In this document: positions 1 through 8,010 of the stretch, piece after piece
How positions within the stretch are numbered: position 1 is the first letter of the stretch
Layout of the letters: every line of letters starts with the position of its first letter
Assembly: GCF_000420765.1 (NCBI RefSeq)
Contig: NZ_ATVO01000005.1
Coordinates: forward strand, 124,001 to 188,000
DNA from: Sandarakinorhabdus limnophila DSM 17366
Lineage (GTDB): Bacteria; Pseudomonadota; Alphaproteobacteria; Sphingomonadales; Sphingomonadaceae
Direction of reading: 5' to 3'
DNA length: 64,000 nt
The notes under the pieces: generated by a model
Seen by the model: only the letters and a program-made list of their open reading frames with translations
What the model was told of the DNA's origin: nothing
The model's database searches: none
Position numbers and translations under genes: made by a program

Positions 1-915
1 TGGGCGGTGTTTGCCACACCCGATATTCCGGTGGCCACGCTGAAGGCCAAATATGCCAACACCGCCAGCCAGTTCGTGGAACTGTCGCCGGGCACCACCA
101 TCCATGTTCGCGATGAAGGGCCGCGCGATGGCTTCCCGGTCGTGCTCGTCCACGGCTCCAACGCCTCGCTGCACACCTGGGAGCCGTGGGTGGCGCGGCT
201 CACCGCCAAGGGCTATCGCATCATCAGCCTCGATCTGCCGGCGCACGGGCTTTCCGGGCCAACGCCGGAAGGGCTGTACACCAGCGCAGCTTACGTGGGC
301 ATCGTCGAGAAACTCGTCGACAAGCTCGGCCTCACCCGCTTCGCGCTCGGTGGCAATTCGATGGGTGGCGGTGTCGCCTGGCGCTATGCCGTGGCGCACC
401 CTGATCGGCTCTCCGCCCTTATTCTCGTCGATGCCAGCGGCCAGCCGATGCCGAAAGGTTCCTCGCCGCCGCTCGGCTTCCGGCTGGCGCGCGTGCCCGT
501 CGCGCGCGATATCCTCGCCACCGTCACGCCGCGCAGCCTGATCGAAAAGAGCTTCCAGCAGAGCGTTTCCAACCAGGCCATCGCCACCCCGGCCATGGTC
601 GATCGCTATTGGGAACTGCTGCTCTACCCCGGCAACCGCCGCGCCACGGTGCAACGGTTCGGCCAGTACAGCGGCGATGATGGCGCGGCGACCAAGCTGC
701 CCGGCCTTACCGTGCCGACGCTGATCCTGTGGGGCCGGGAAGACAAGCTGATCCCGGTTTCGGTCGCGCAATGGTTCAACAGCCAGATCAAGGGCAGCCG
801 CGTCACCATCCTCGATGGCATCGGCCATATTCCGATGGAGGAAGCCCCCGATCGCAGCCTGGCGCCAGTGCTGGAACTGCTCAGCGCAACGCAAATACCG
901 TCGCAAAGCGCCTGA
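1..915 (+). CDS. alpha/beta-fold hydrolase, 5' end cut by window edge
   Basis: The protein is an alpha/beta hydrolase of unknown substrate. Counting from the GTG at position 7, there is an oxyanion-hole VHG.N motif near residue 50, the nucleophile elbow GGNSMGG with Ser near 118, a late Asp in WGREDK and the catalytic His in GIGHIPME. The frame is already open at base 1 (reading W-A-V-F), so GTG 7 is probably internal and a short N-terminal piece, possibly a membrane anchor, lies outside the window. Its end overlaps the convergent regulator gene by 35 bases. Haloalkane dehalogenase, epoxide hydrolase and esterase relatives cannot be told apart from this sequence. Confidence 0.85.
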   Translation, partial: WAVFATPDIPVATLKAKYANTASQFVELSPGTTIHVRDEGPRDGFPVVLVHGSNASLHTWEPWVARLTAKGYRIISLDLPAHGLSGPTPEGLYTSAAYVGIVEKLVDKLGLTRFALGGNSMGGGVAWRYAVAHPDRLSALILVDASGQPMPKGSSPPLGFRLARVPVARDILATVTPRSLIEKSFQQSVSNQAIATPAMVDRYWELLLYPGNRRATVQRFGQYSGDDGAATKLPGLTVPTLILWGREDKLIPVSVAQWFNSQIKGSRVTILDGIGHIPMEEAPDRSLAPVLELLSATQIPSQSA

Positions 916-1654
916 GCCAACCGATCATCGCTTCGTGCGCCTGATCGGAAAGGGTGATGAAAGCGCGGCGGGCGTCACCCGGATCGGTGCGGCGCACGAA
1001 CACGCCGGCTTCACTCAGGCTGCGCACCCAGCGCAGCGCCGTGGTGGTGGGCACGGCAACGGCCACGCACAGGCTGGAGACGGCGACATCCACCCCCTCC
1101 ATGCGCGCCGCCACCAGATCGAGCAGCATGTCCCAGGCCGGATCGCCGAACAGATCGGCGGGGAAATGGCGATCGCGATCGCGGCGCAGGCGGATAAGGC
1201 GGCGCACCATCGGGGCTGCCACCTGCGCTTCACCCTCCTGTTCGGTGCTGCGGGCCAGTTCAGCCAGCGCATCGGCAATGCGCTGGGCTTCGGCGGACAG
1301 CGCCGAGATATGCTGGGCCGTGCCTGCCTGTTCGGCCACGCGCCAGCCGGTGCCGGCATTCAAAACGCTGCTGGCCACAGTGGCAATCGTATCGGCATCG
1401 TCGCCGGCCAGCACGAAGCCATCGGCGCGGTCCAGCCAGTGAGCGGCCGGCGCCTCGCCTACCGCCACCAGCAACGGCAGCGCCAGCCGGTCAATCAGGC
1501 CTTCCGGCACCTCCGAATCGGCCGGCAACAGCGCCAAGTTGGCCACCACCGCCAGCGGATCGTTACCAGCAGGTAAAATTTCCCAACCAGGCACCCTGTG
1601 CAGGCCGGCAAGCCTGGCTTCGTCGCCGAGGAAAATGATGCGGCAATTGATCAT
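881..1654 (-). CDS. MarR-type winged-helix protein with N-terminal extension
   Basis: This 257-residue protein probably binds DNA. The last ~90 residues look like a MarR winged helix: a recognition-helix-like stretch (VPTTTALRWVRSL), then a wing (GVFVRRTDPGDARRAFITLS) and a closing helix. The first ~110 residues contain beta/alpha alternation resembling a degenerate receiver or Rossmann-like fold (FLGDEARLAGL..., LPLLVAVGEAPA), which I cannot name. It starts at an ATG and is divergent from the truncated sigma-54 activator gene at 1826. Similar MarR-like proteins with an N-terminal extension occur in sphingomonads; the target is unknown. Confidence 0.75.
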   Translation of the reverse strand: MINCRIIFLGDEARLAGLHRVPGWEILPAGNDPLAVVANLALLPADSEVPEGLIDRLALPLLVAVGEAPAAHWLDRADGFVLAGDDADTIATVASSVLNAGTGWRVAEQAGTAQHISALSAEAQRIADALAELARSTEQEGEAQVAAPMVRRLIRLRRDRDRHFPADLFGDPAWDMLLDLVAARMEGVDVAVSSLCVAVAVPTTTALRWVRSLSEAGVFVRRTDPGDARRAFITLSDQAHEAMIGWLRRFATVFALR

Positions 1655-1825
1655 GTTTGCTCCGTAATGGAGAATTCAAAGGCTGTGGATGACTTTCGCT
1701 GCATCATACTGGAAGCATTCACACCTTAAATCAGCGCACTTACCTTGTAACACGAATAGTGCGCGATCGGGGGCAAACCGGAACTTGCGTCATAATGGTT
1801 TATTTTGCGTTAAGGATTATGCGGC

Positions 1826-3436
1826 ATGCGGGGCAAATCCAGGCATAGTTCACCAGTTGCGGTGCGTACTGATCTCCAATTGGCAGCGTTGGTGGGCATC
1901 AGCCCGGCCATTGCTGCCATCCGCTGCGAAATCGACAAGATTGCCGATGCCGATGCTTCGGTCTTGATCACCGGGCCATCGGGCAGCGGTAAGGATGTGG
2001 TGGCCCGGTTGCTGCACCAGAAAAGCCGCCGCGCCGCCCGGCCGTTCGTGGCGCTGAACTGCGCTGCCGTGCCGGCTGAACTGCTCGAATCCGAATTGTT
2101 CGGCCATGAACTGGGTGCCTTCACCGGCGCCGTGAAGGCCCGCGCCGGCCGGTTCGAGGCGGCGCATGGCGGCACACTGTTCCTCGACGAAGTGGGCGAC
2201 ATGCCAGCCGCCATGCAGGCCAAATTGCTGCGCACGCTGGAAACACGGGTGATCGAACGGGTGGGCGGCATGTTGCCGATCAGCGTCGATGTGCGGGTGG
2301 TGGCGGCCACGTCTGTGGATCTCACCGCTGCCATCGCCGCCGGGCGCTTCCGCGCCGATCTGCTCTACCGGCTTGATGTCATCCACATCGCCATGCCGCC
2401 GCTGAATGAGCGGCCGGAAGATGTGCCCTGCCTGGTGCAGCATTTCCTGTCAGCCGCAGCCCGACCGGCGCGTTTCACGCCCGCGGCGCTGGAGGCGCTG
2501 GCCGGCCTGCCGTGGCCGGGCAATGTGCGGGAACTGAAGAATTTCGTCGAACGCGCCTGCATCCACCACGGCGGCGAAATCATCGGCCGCGAGGCGCTGG
2601 GCCAATTGTTGCGCGGCGCCACCTCGCCGCCGCTACCGCCGCCGGCGCGGCCGAACGAGATTGCGCCCCCACCACGCCCGGCGGCGCCCTCGCTGCTCGG
2701 GCCTGACGGCGTGGATCTGAAACAGCTGCTCGCCGATCTGGAACAGGCCTATATCCGGCCCGTCGCACAGCACCAGCGCGCGATCCAGCACATTGCCCAG
2801 TTCACGCACATTGCCGGGCCAATCATGGCTGGCCAGCCGGGCGCGCGCACAGGGGGTGAGCCACGGCACCAGACCATCGCCGCCGGCGCGGCCCAGCAGC
2901 CAGTGGGCGGCAATGGCAACAATATCAGCCGGCCGTTCGGACAGCGGCGCGGTGCGCAACGGGAACACCGCCAGCCGCCAGTAAAGATCAGCGCGGAAAC
3001 GACCGGCGGCCACGTCTGCGGCCAGATCGCGATTGCCAGCTGCAATCAGGCGCACGTCCACCGTCACCGGGCGGGTGGCGCCCACGGCCAGAACCTCGCG
3101 TTCCTGCAGCACGCGCAGCAGCTTGGCCTGCGCGGCGAGCGGCAATTCGGCGACTTCATCGAGAAACAGCGTGCCACCATCGGCGCTTCGGATCAGGCCG
3201 GGCGAAGCGGCATGGGCACCGGTAAAGGCGCCGCGCTCGTGCCCGAACAGCGTGGCTTCCACCATCTGTTCGGCAAGCGCGGCGCAGTTCACCGCGACGA
3301 GGGGGGCTTCGCGGCGAGGGGAGGATTGATGCACAAGCCGGGCCAGCCCTTCCTTGCCAGTGCCGGTGGGACCTTCGATCAGCACACTGGTCGGGCTGAG
3401 CCCAACCCGCGCCGCCAGTTTCAGCAAATCGCATGA
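1826..3436 (+). CDS. sigma-54 activator, C-terminally truncated and fused to antisense sequence
   Basis: Residues ~15-260 form a complete sigma-54 AAA+ domain: Walker A GPSGSGKD, the sigma-54 contact loop GAFTGA, Walker [12 protein letters not shown] and sensor-II-like [12 protein letters not shown] linker with VDLKQLLADLEQAYI follows, which in relatives leads straight into a Fis-type helix-turn-helix. Here homology stops at about residue 310 (base ~2756). The frame then runs on through ~225 codons that are the antisense of the next sigma-54 gene, so this tail is not evolved protein. There is no receiver domain. An AAGGA ribosome site precedes the ATG. The architecture resembles FleQ/FlbD-type flagellar regulators, but without its DNA-binding domain the product is unlikely to work normally. 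Confidence 0.7.
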   Translation: MRGKSRHSSPVAVRTDLQLAALVGISPAIAAIRCEIDKIADADASVLITGPSGSGKDVVARLLHQKSRRAARPFVALNCAAVPAELLESELFGHELGAFTGAVKARAGRFEAAHGGTLFLDEVGDMPAAMQAKLLRTLETRVIERVGGMLPISVDVRVVAATSVDLTAAIAAGRFRADLLYRLDVIHIAMPPLNERPEDVPCLVQHFLSAAARPARFTPAALEALAGLPWPGNVRELKNFVERACIHHGGEIIGREALGQLLRGATSPPLPPPARPNEIAPPPRPAAPSLLGPDGVDLKQLLADLEQAYIRPVAQHQRAIQHIAQFTHIAGPIMAGQPGARTGGEPRHQTIAAGAAQQPVGGNGNNISRPFGQRRGAQREHRQPPVKISAETTGGHVCGQIAIASCNQAHVHRHRAGGAHGQNLAFLQHAQQLGLRGERQFGDFIEKQRATIGASDQAGRSGMGTGKGAALVPEQRGFHHLFGKRGAVHRDEGGFAARGGLMHKPGQPFLASAGGTFDQHTGRAEPNPRRQFQQIA

Positions 3437-3712
3437 TGCAGGATCGGCCGCTGCCGGTCGGTTGGGGGCATCAAAGGCTGCCGCCAGCGCCAGCGCCCAT
3501 TCGGCATCACCCGGTTCGACGTCCACATGCAGCGTGTTGCCCTCCAGCCGGGCGGAGCCTGCAGCGGCCTTGTTAAGCACAAGCCGGCGCGATTTAAGCC
3601 CGGCAACGGGAAACCGTTGATCGCCTATGATCAGTTCCAGATCGGTGCGCTGCCAATCGGCAAGACCGGGGATCCAGGGCAGCGGGGACGGAACAGGGAC
3701 AGGTGTGCTCAT
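2633..3712 (-). CDS. sigma-54 activator (FlbD-like), C-terminally truncated
   Basis: This is the second sigma-54 activator, head-on to the first. After ~110 residues without a recognisable receiver come the AAA+ landmarks: GPTGTGKE Walker A, GAFTGA loop, [11 protein letters not shown] Walker B, and [19 protein letters not shown] near the domain end. After DGPDI (about residue 319) family similarity ends, and the last ~40 residues are antisense reading of the opposite gene. No Fis-type HTH remains. The AAA+ part is most like Caulobacter-type FlbD, which controls class III flagellar genes; that assignment is inference. The ATG is clear. Both genes lose their 3' ends at the same point. Confidence 0.7.
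   Translation of the reverse strand: MSTPVPVPSPLPWIPGLADWQRTDLELIIGDQRFPVAGLKSRRLVLNKAAAGSARLEGNTLHVDVEPGDAEWALALAAAFDAPNRPAAADPASCDLLKLAARVGLSPTSVLIEGPTGTGKEGLARLVHQSSPRREAPLVAVNCAALAEQMVEATLFGHERGAFTGAHAASPGLIRSADGGTLFLDEVAELPLAAQAKLLRVLQEREVLAVGATRPVTVDVRLIAAGNRDLAADVAAGRFRADLYWRLAVFPLRTAPLSERPADIVAIAAHWLLGRAGGDGLVPWLTPCARARLASHDWPGNVRELGNVLDRALVLCDGPDIGLFQIGEQLFQIHAVRPEQRGRRRAWWGRNLVRPRRRR
2748..2762. other. junction of two truncated sigma-54 activator genes
   Basis: Recognisable homology of the plus-strand activator ends after ...LEQAYI at ~2755, and that of the minus-strand activator ends after ...CDGPDI at ~2753-2757. The two meet within a few bases, tail to tail. A single deletion that removed both HTH-coding ends and everything between two convergent genes would produce this arrangement. 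An inversion end point or an assembly misjoin are the alternatives. Confidence 0.65.
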
Positions 3713-3878
3713 GCCCGTCTCTCAGCAAGGCGCGTGCCAAATCGCCTTCCTGAACGACCGCCACCATGCGACGTGGTTAACAAATAATGGCCCGTCAAAA
3801 AGCCGACGGGCAAAGCGTCAGACCGCCGACGCGGCGGGCGTCAATCGTCTGACACTGTCAGTTTCTTGACGCCGGATT

Positions 3879-5030
3879 TCAGGCCGGAATCAGGCCCGGC
3901 TCGGCCGCCACGGTGGCCACCATCGTGCCACCGGCCACCAGCCGATCGCCGATATAGGCCACCGCGGCCTGGCCGGGGGCAACGCCAAACTGCGGTTCGG
4001 CAAAGCGCAGCATGTCGCCTTCGATCCAGCCCTGCGCCAGCGGTGCCATCGATCGCACCTTCACCATCAGCCGGCCATCAATCGGGCCGAGAAGATTGGC
4101 GCCATCCAGTTGCACCGCGCGCACCGCCAGCGCTCGGCGCGGCCCGGCGATGACACGGTTCTGCGCGGCATCGATGCCGATCACATACAGCGGCTCGGCC
4201 TGGCCACCCAGTTCAAGGCCGCGGCGCTGGCCAACGGTGAAACGGTGGATGCCATTGTGGCCGCCAAGCACCCGGCCAGCGACATCGACGATCTCGCCGG
4301 GCCGAGCCAGTTCCGGCCGGATCTTCTCCACCACAGCCGCATAATCGCCGCCCGGCACGAAGCAGATATCCTGGCTGTCGGGCTTGGCCGCCACGACCAG
4401 GCCAAAGGCTTCAGCCAACGCGCGGGTTTCGGCCTTGGCCAGCCCGCCCAGCGGGAAACGCAGATAATCGAGCTGGCTTTGCGTGGTGGTCCACAGGAAA
4501 TAGCTCTGGTCTTTTCCCGGATCAGCGCCGCGATGCAGTTCGGCGCCATCCGGGCCATCGATGCGCTGCACATAATGGCCGGTCAGCAACGCCTCGGCCC
4601 CCAGATCGCGGGCAAGCGCGATCAGATCGGTGAACTTCACCGTGCGGTTGCATTCAACGCACGGCACCGGGGTCAGGCCCTTGGCATAGGAGTCGACGAA
4701 ATTGTCGATCACCGCTTCGCGGAAGCGGCTTTCCATATCGATGACATAATGGGCGATGCCCAGCCGCTCGGCCACGGTACGCGCGTCGCGGATATCGGCC
4801 CCGGCGCAGCAGGCGCCTGGCCGGCGTGCAGCGGCACCCTGATCATAGAGCTGCAGCGTAATGCCCACCGTGTCGCAGCCGGCAGCCGCTGCCAGTGCCG
4901 CTACCACCGACGAATCGACCCCGCCCGACATGGCGACGGCCACTCGCCGGCCAGCCAGAGGCGCCAGCACGTCGCGCGCGCTGGCGGGCAGCGCGTCAAG
5001 ATCGAGGGGAAAGGCGGCGGGCATGTTCAT
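3879..5030 (-). CDS. mnmA: tRNA-specific 2-thiouridylase MnmA
   Basis: MnmA thiolates U34 of tRNA-Lys, -Glu and -Gln using ATP and persulfide sulfur. It has the PP-loop SGGVDSS near the N-terminus, the catalytic cysteine regions (PVPCVECN and [11 protein letters not shown]), the TGHY motif and a C-terminal beta-barrel ending in [11 protein letters not shown]. With the ATG at 5030 the protein is 383 aa, normal for the family. The frame is open to a TTG at 5072 and also has ATGs at 5054 and 5024; none has a strong ribosome site, so the start is uncertain by up to 14 residues. It is single, convergent with nothing, and divergent from sciP. Confidence 0.95.
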   Translation of the reverse strand: MNMPAAFPLDLDALPASARDVLAPLAGRRVAVAMSGGVDSSVVAALAAAAGCDTVGITLQLYDQGAAARRPGACCAGADIRDARTVAERLGIAHYVIDMESRFREAVIDNFVDSYAKGLTPVPCVECNRTVKFTDLIALARDLGAEALLTGHYVQRIDGPDGAELHRGADPGKDQSYFLWTTTQSQLDYLRFPLGGLAKAETRALAEAFGLVVAAKPDSQDICFVPGGDYAAVVEKIRPELARPGEIVDVAGRVLGGHNGIHRFTVGQRRGLELGGQAEPLYVIGIDAAQNRVIAGPRRALAVRAVQLDGANLLGPIDGRLMVKVRSMAPLAQGWIEGDMLRFAEPQFGVAPGQAAVAYIGDRLVAGGTMVATVAAEPGLIPA

Positions 5031-5166
5031 GGGTTCAGGCGGCGCAATGGGCATGCGGCCGGTTGTCGTCAAGGGGCGCGCCCGGTAAAGCCAGGCCGCG
5101 CGCCGCCGTCATGATGAATGGTTCATCCCGTTTCATCGGCCCCGCGCGCCGACAGGAGGCAAATCC

Positions 5167-5445
5167 GTGTCTTTCATGTCTCCACCCCCGCCCGGATCCG
5201 CTGACGATTCGTTGCCTCCCAATGATACGGTGCGTTGGGTGCCCAGCCGCAAGGCCGCCGTGCTCAAGGCGATCCGGGAGGGCCACGTCAGCCTAGAAGA
5301 CGCTTGCAAGCGTTGGCGCTTAAGCATTGAAGAGATTCAACTTTGGCAGCGCGCCGTGGACAAGGTGGGCACACCTGGCCTGCGGGTGACTCGGGTGCAG
5401 ATCTATCGTCCACTGTTTAAATCGGATGAATCATATGGTAAATAA
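5167..5445 (+). CDS. sciP: DUF1153 protein, SciP-type CtrA inhibitor
   Basis: This 92-aa protein is the DUF1153 helix-turn-helix. The core reads VRWVPSRKAAVLKAI, then SLEDACKRWRLSIEE, WQRAVDK and GLRVTRVQIYR. In Caulobacter SciP binds CtrA and blocks it from activating transcription in swarmer cells; the same role here is inferred from family membership and from position, since ctrA follows 137 bp downstream on the same strand. A start at the second Met (residue 4) is also possible. It ends in TAA, and the sequence after it is unusually AT-rich for this genome. Confidence 0.88.
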   Translation: MSFMSPPPPGSADDSLPPNDTVRWVPSRKAAVLKAIREGHVSLEDACKRWRLSIEEIQLWQRAVDKVGTPGLRVTRVQIYRPLFKSDESYGK

Positions 5446-5582
5446 TGAGTCAACTTTTGGAATAATTTGGAGAATTTTCTAAAGAGGTGTTTACGGATGC
5501 TCATAAATCAGGTTAAGAATACGCAGGGGTGTGTGCCGGGCTTGTTGCGCCCGGCGGTCAATCCGAACTCGGAGACGTATGC
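5446..5582 (+). promoter_or_regulatory. AT-rich leader upstream of ctrA
   Basis: The 137-bp gap between sciP and ctrA is strikingly AT-rich compared with its surroundings. It holds a TTAA at 5513-5516 and further A/T runs (AATAATTTGGAGAATTTTC) that suit a regulated promoter. No perfect TTAA-N7-TTAA CtrA box is present. A ribosome site GGAG lies at 5571-5574, 8 bases before the ctrA ATG. Its role as the ctrA promoter is inferred. Confidence 0.45.
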
Positions 5583-6287
5583 ATGCGCGTTCTTTTGATT
5601 GAAGACGACCGTGCAATGTCTCGCAGCGTTGAGCGCATGCTCGACGAAGCGAGCATCGAGCACGAAACTGCGGGCACAGGGGAGCTCGCGCTCGAATTTG
5701 CTCGAACCTATGAATTCGATGTGGTCATGCTGGACCTCACGCTGCCCGATATCAGCGGTCATGAAGTGCTGCGCCAACTGCGCCAACTGCGCATCAATAC
5801 GCCGGTGCTGATCCTGTCGGGTGATGCCGAAACCACCAGCAAGGTGACCGGCTTCGGCGCGGGCGCCGACGATTATGTCACCAAGCCCTTCGACCGCCAG
5901 GAACTCATGGCCCGCCTGCACGCCCTCGTGCGGCGCAGCCAGGGTCATGGCCAGTCGCTCATTGTCACCGGTCCGGTAGCAGTTGATCTGGCGGCCCGAA
6001 GCGTGTCGGTGGACGGCAAGCGCGTGGCACTGACCGGCAAGGAATATGCGATCCTCGAGATGCTGTCGCTCCGCAAGGGAATGACGCTGACCAAGGAAAT
6101 GTTCCTGACCCATCTTTATGGTGGCCGCGACGAGCCTGAACTGAAGATCATCGACGTGTTTGTGTGCAAGCTGCGCAAGAAGTTGCACCAGGCCGGTGCG
6201 CCGTCGTCCGGCTGCATAGAAACCGTTTGGGGCCGCGGCTATGCGCTACGCGACCCGGAACCCAGTGAATATCCTGCCGTGGCCTGA
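5583..6287 (+). CDS. ctrA: cell-cycle response regulator CtrA
   Basis: CtrA is the OmpR-type master regulator of alphaproteobacterial cell cycle, motility and gene transfer. The receiver has the acidic pair EDD at 7-9, the phospho-Asp in [13 protein letters not shown], Thr in LSGDAE and Lys in VTKPFDR. The winged-helix output contains [17 protein letters not shown] and [24 protein letters not shown]. The start MRVLLIEDD is chosen over an upstream in-frame codon because GGAG sits 8 bases before it and CtrA orthologues begin with this sequence. It gives 234 aa. A strong terminator follows. Confidence 0.96.
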   Translation: MRVLLIEDDRAMSRSVERMLDEASIEHETAGTGELALEFARTYEFDVVMLDLTLPDISGHEVLRQLRQLRINTPVLILSGDAETTSKVTGFGAGADDYVTKPFDRQELMARLHALVRRSQGHGQSLIVTGPVAVDLAARSVSVDGKRVALTGKEYAILEMLSLRKGMTLTKEMFLTHLYGGRDEPELKIIDVFVCKLRKKLHQAGAPSSGCIETVWGRGYALRDPEPSEYPAVA

Positions 6288-6313
6288 TCAGGTCACGGCA
6301 CGCTTCTTCCACG

Positions 6314-6342
6314 AAGGCCGCTGGGCAACCAGCGGCCTTTTT
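6314..6342 (+). terminator. rho-independent terminator after ctrA
   Basis: A perfect 11-bp stem (AAGGCCGCTGG / CCAGCGGCCTT) closes a GCAA loop and runs into TTTTT. It sits just after ctrA and also faces the end of the convergent trmJ gene. Confidence 0.9.
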
Positions 6343-6347
6343 GGTTG

Positions 6348-7082
6348 TCAGGATGGCCGGCGTGCCTGCACCAAATGGCGCACGACGCCGCGGAGGAACT
6401 GCACTTCCGCGCCGGTAAATCCCGGGCGCGTCAGCACGTTGCGCAGCATCCACCGTGCGGTTTCGGTTTTGCCGGGCGCGGGATTGAAAAAGCCATTGGT
6501 TTCCAACCGCGAGTCGATCGTCGCGATCAGCCCGGCTAGTTCATGCTGGGCCGCCGGGCCGTCGCTATTGACCAGCCAGGTGGGTGGCGGCGCGTCATGG
6601 CCCATCACCCAAGCATAGCCCAGCACGGCGACGGCCTGCGCCAGGTTGAGGCTGCCGAAATCGGGATTGCTGGGAATGGTGCAGATGGCGTGGCACTTCA
6701 GCAGATCCTCGCGCACCAGTCCGGTGCGCTCCGGCCCGAACAACAGCGCGGATTTGCCGGGCAGCGCCTGCAGTTCCGCCACACAGCCGGCGGGCGACGT
6801 CACGCGGCGAACCATGTCGCGCGTGGTTTGCGCGGTGCCGATGGTCAGATGGCAATCGGCAATCGCCTCGGCCACGCTATCAAACACGCGCGCGTTCTCG
6901 ATCACCTTGTCCGCACCAGCCGCAGAGGGGCCGGCGTCCGGATTGGGCCAGCCGTCACGTGGTTGCACCAAGCGCAATTCGGTCAGGCCGAAATTCAGCA
7001 TGGCGCGGGCCACAGCGCCGATGTTCATGCCCAGTTGCGGGCGCACGAGGATGATCGCGGGCGGATTGAGGGGCAGGCTCAT
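6348..7082 (-). CDS. trmJ: tRNA (cytidine/uridine-32-2'-O)-methyltransferase, TrmJ family
   Basis: This SpoU/TrmH-superfamily RNA methyltransferase has a trefoil-knot fold and uses S-adenosylmethionine. The motifs are present in order: motif 1 around GMNIGAVARAMLNFG (conserved Asn and Arg), motif 2 LLFGPERTGL, and motif 3 IPSNPDFGSLNLAQAV. The ~80-residue C-terminal extension typical of TrmJ is present (LIATIDSRLETNGFF..). At 244 aa it fits the family. It is the last gene of a minus-strand run that includes nrdR, with 31 bp between the two. Specificity for position 32 is inferred from family. Confidence 0.92.
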   Translation of the reverse strand: MSLPLNPPAIILVRPQLGMNIGAVARAMLNFGLTELRLVQPRDGWPNPDAGPSAAGADKVIENARVFDSVAEAIADCHLTIGTAQTTRDMVRRVTSPAGCVAELQALPGKSALLFGPERTGLVREDLLKCHAICTIPSNPDFGSLNLAQAVAVLGYAWVMGHDAPPPTWLVNSDGPAAQHELAGLIATIDSRLETNGFFNPAPGKTETARWMLRNVLTRPGFTGAEVQFLRGVVRHLVQARRPS

Positions 7083-7113
7083 GAGGTCGCCCTAGCCGGT
7101 TTGTCTGCGCTTG

Positions 7114-7593
7114 TCAGTCGGGCTTGCCCTTCACGCCGTTCACGGCCTCGCTCAGCCCGCCTACGAACGTCTCGAAGTCCTTGGCTTCACGGAAATCGCG
7201 ATAGACAGAAGCAAAACGGATATAGGCCACCGGATCGAGCGCTTTCAGCGCTGCCATCACCAGTTCACCCACCGTATCGGCTTCGATCTCGGCCTCGCCC
7301 AGCGATTCCAGCTGGCGCACGACGCCGTTGACCAGCCGCTCGATGCGTTCGGGCTCCACCGGGCGCTTGCGGCAGGCGATCTCGATCGATCGCGCCAGCT
7401 TGTCACGGTCGAACGGCTCGCGCTTGCCGCTCTTCTTGACCAAGGTGAGTTCGCGCAGTTGCACGCGTTCGAAGGTGGTAAAGCGTCCAGCACAGGCCGG
7501 GCACTGCCGCCGCCGCCGGATCGACGCGCCATCATCGGTGGGACGGCTGTCCTTCACCTGGGTGTCGTCATTGCCGCAAAAGGGACAGCGCAT
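7114..7593 (-). CDS. nrdR: transcriptional repressor NrdR
   Basis: NrdR represses ribonucleotide reductase genes in response to (d)ATP. The N-terminal zinc ribbon is complete (CPFCGNDD ... [13 protein letters not shown]), followed by the ATP-cone domain ([15 protein letters not shown] ... [11 protein letters not shown]). At 159 aa it has the usual length. Its ATG overlaps the TGA of the upstream small membrane-protein gene, so the two are translationally coupled. The order glyA, small gene, nrdR matches a common alphaproteobacterial arrangement. Confidence 0.97.
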   Translation of the reverse strand: MRCPFCGNDDTQVKDSRPTDDGASIRRRRQCPACAGRFTTFERVQLRELTLVKKSGKREPFDRDKLARSIEIACRKRPVEPERIERLVNGVVRQLESLGEAEIEADTVGELVMAALKALDPVAYIRFASVYRDFREAKDFETFVGGLSEAVNGVKGKPD

Positions 7594-7979
7594 CAGGGCC
7601 TCTTGGTGATGGTGCGCAGGAAACCGAGCGCGGCGCCGATCAGCGTGCCCCAGAACAGGCCGATGAAGGAGAAAATCAGCCCGACGAAAAAGCCCACCGC
7701 AGCGCCCGCCATCACGTTGCGGCCCACATCGGTGCCGCCCACCGGGCCAGCCTTGGCAAACAGATCGTCAGCGCCCTGCTTGAATTTCGCGCCAGTGGGA
7801 TTGTCGAGCAGATCGTCCACCACCTGGCCCGCCTTGGTGAAGCCGGCATCGGCAATATCGGCAATCTGCTTGCCGGTCTCGTTGTCGAGCGCGCGCTTGG
7901 CCGAAGCCACTGCATCCTCGGCGGCTTGGGTCAGCTTGTCAGGCTCCGGCTTTGGGCCGCCTGCTTCATCCCCCTGCAT
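7593..7979 (-). CDS. small membrane protein between glyA and nrdR, function unknown
   Basis: A 128-aa protein of no family I can name. The first ~80 residues are charged and predicted helical ([22 protein letters not shown]). The last ~45 hold a glycine-rich double hydrophobic segment ([21 protein letters not shown], then [10 protein letters not shown]) that ends in basic residues. This suggests an inner-membrane hairpin with a cytosolic helical domain. The stop overlaps the nrdR start by one base and glyA ends 31 bp away on the other side, so it is very likely co-transcribed with both. Confidence 0.75.
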   Translation of the reverse strand: MQGDEAGGPKPEPDKLTQAAEDAVASAKRALDNETGKQIADIADAGFTKAGQVVDDLLDNPTGAKFKQGADDLFAKAGPVGGTDVGRNVMAGAAVGFFVGLIFSFIGLFWGTLIGAALGFLRTITKRP

Positions 7980-8010
7980 CCGCGTTTCTCCCCCGAAATG
8001 GCGAAGCGGA

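Noticed and set aside
2756-3436. Extra ~225-residue C-terminal domain of the plus-strand sigma-54 activator
   Set aside because: It is the exact antisense of the other activator's AAA+ domain, not a real domain.
5766-5805. Tandem repeat-like CGCCAACTG within ctrA
   Set aside because: It encodes LRQLRQLR in a normal-length receiver helix; relatives have the same number of residues, so there is no repeat expansion.
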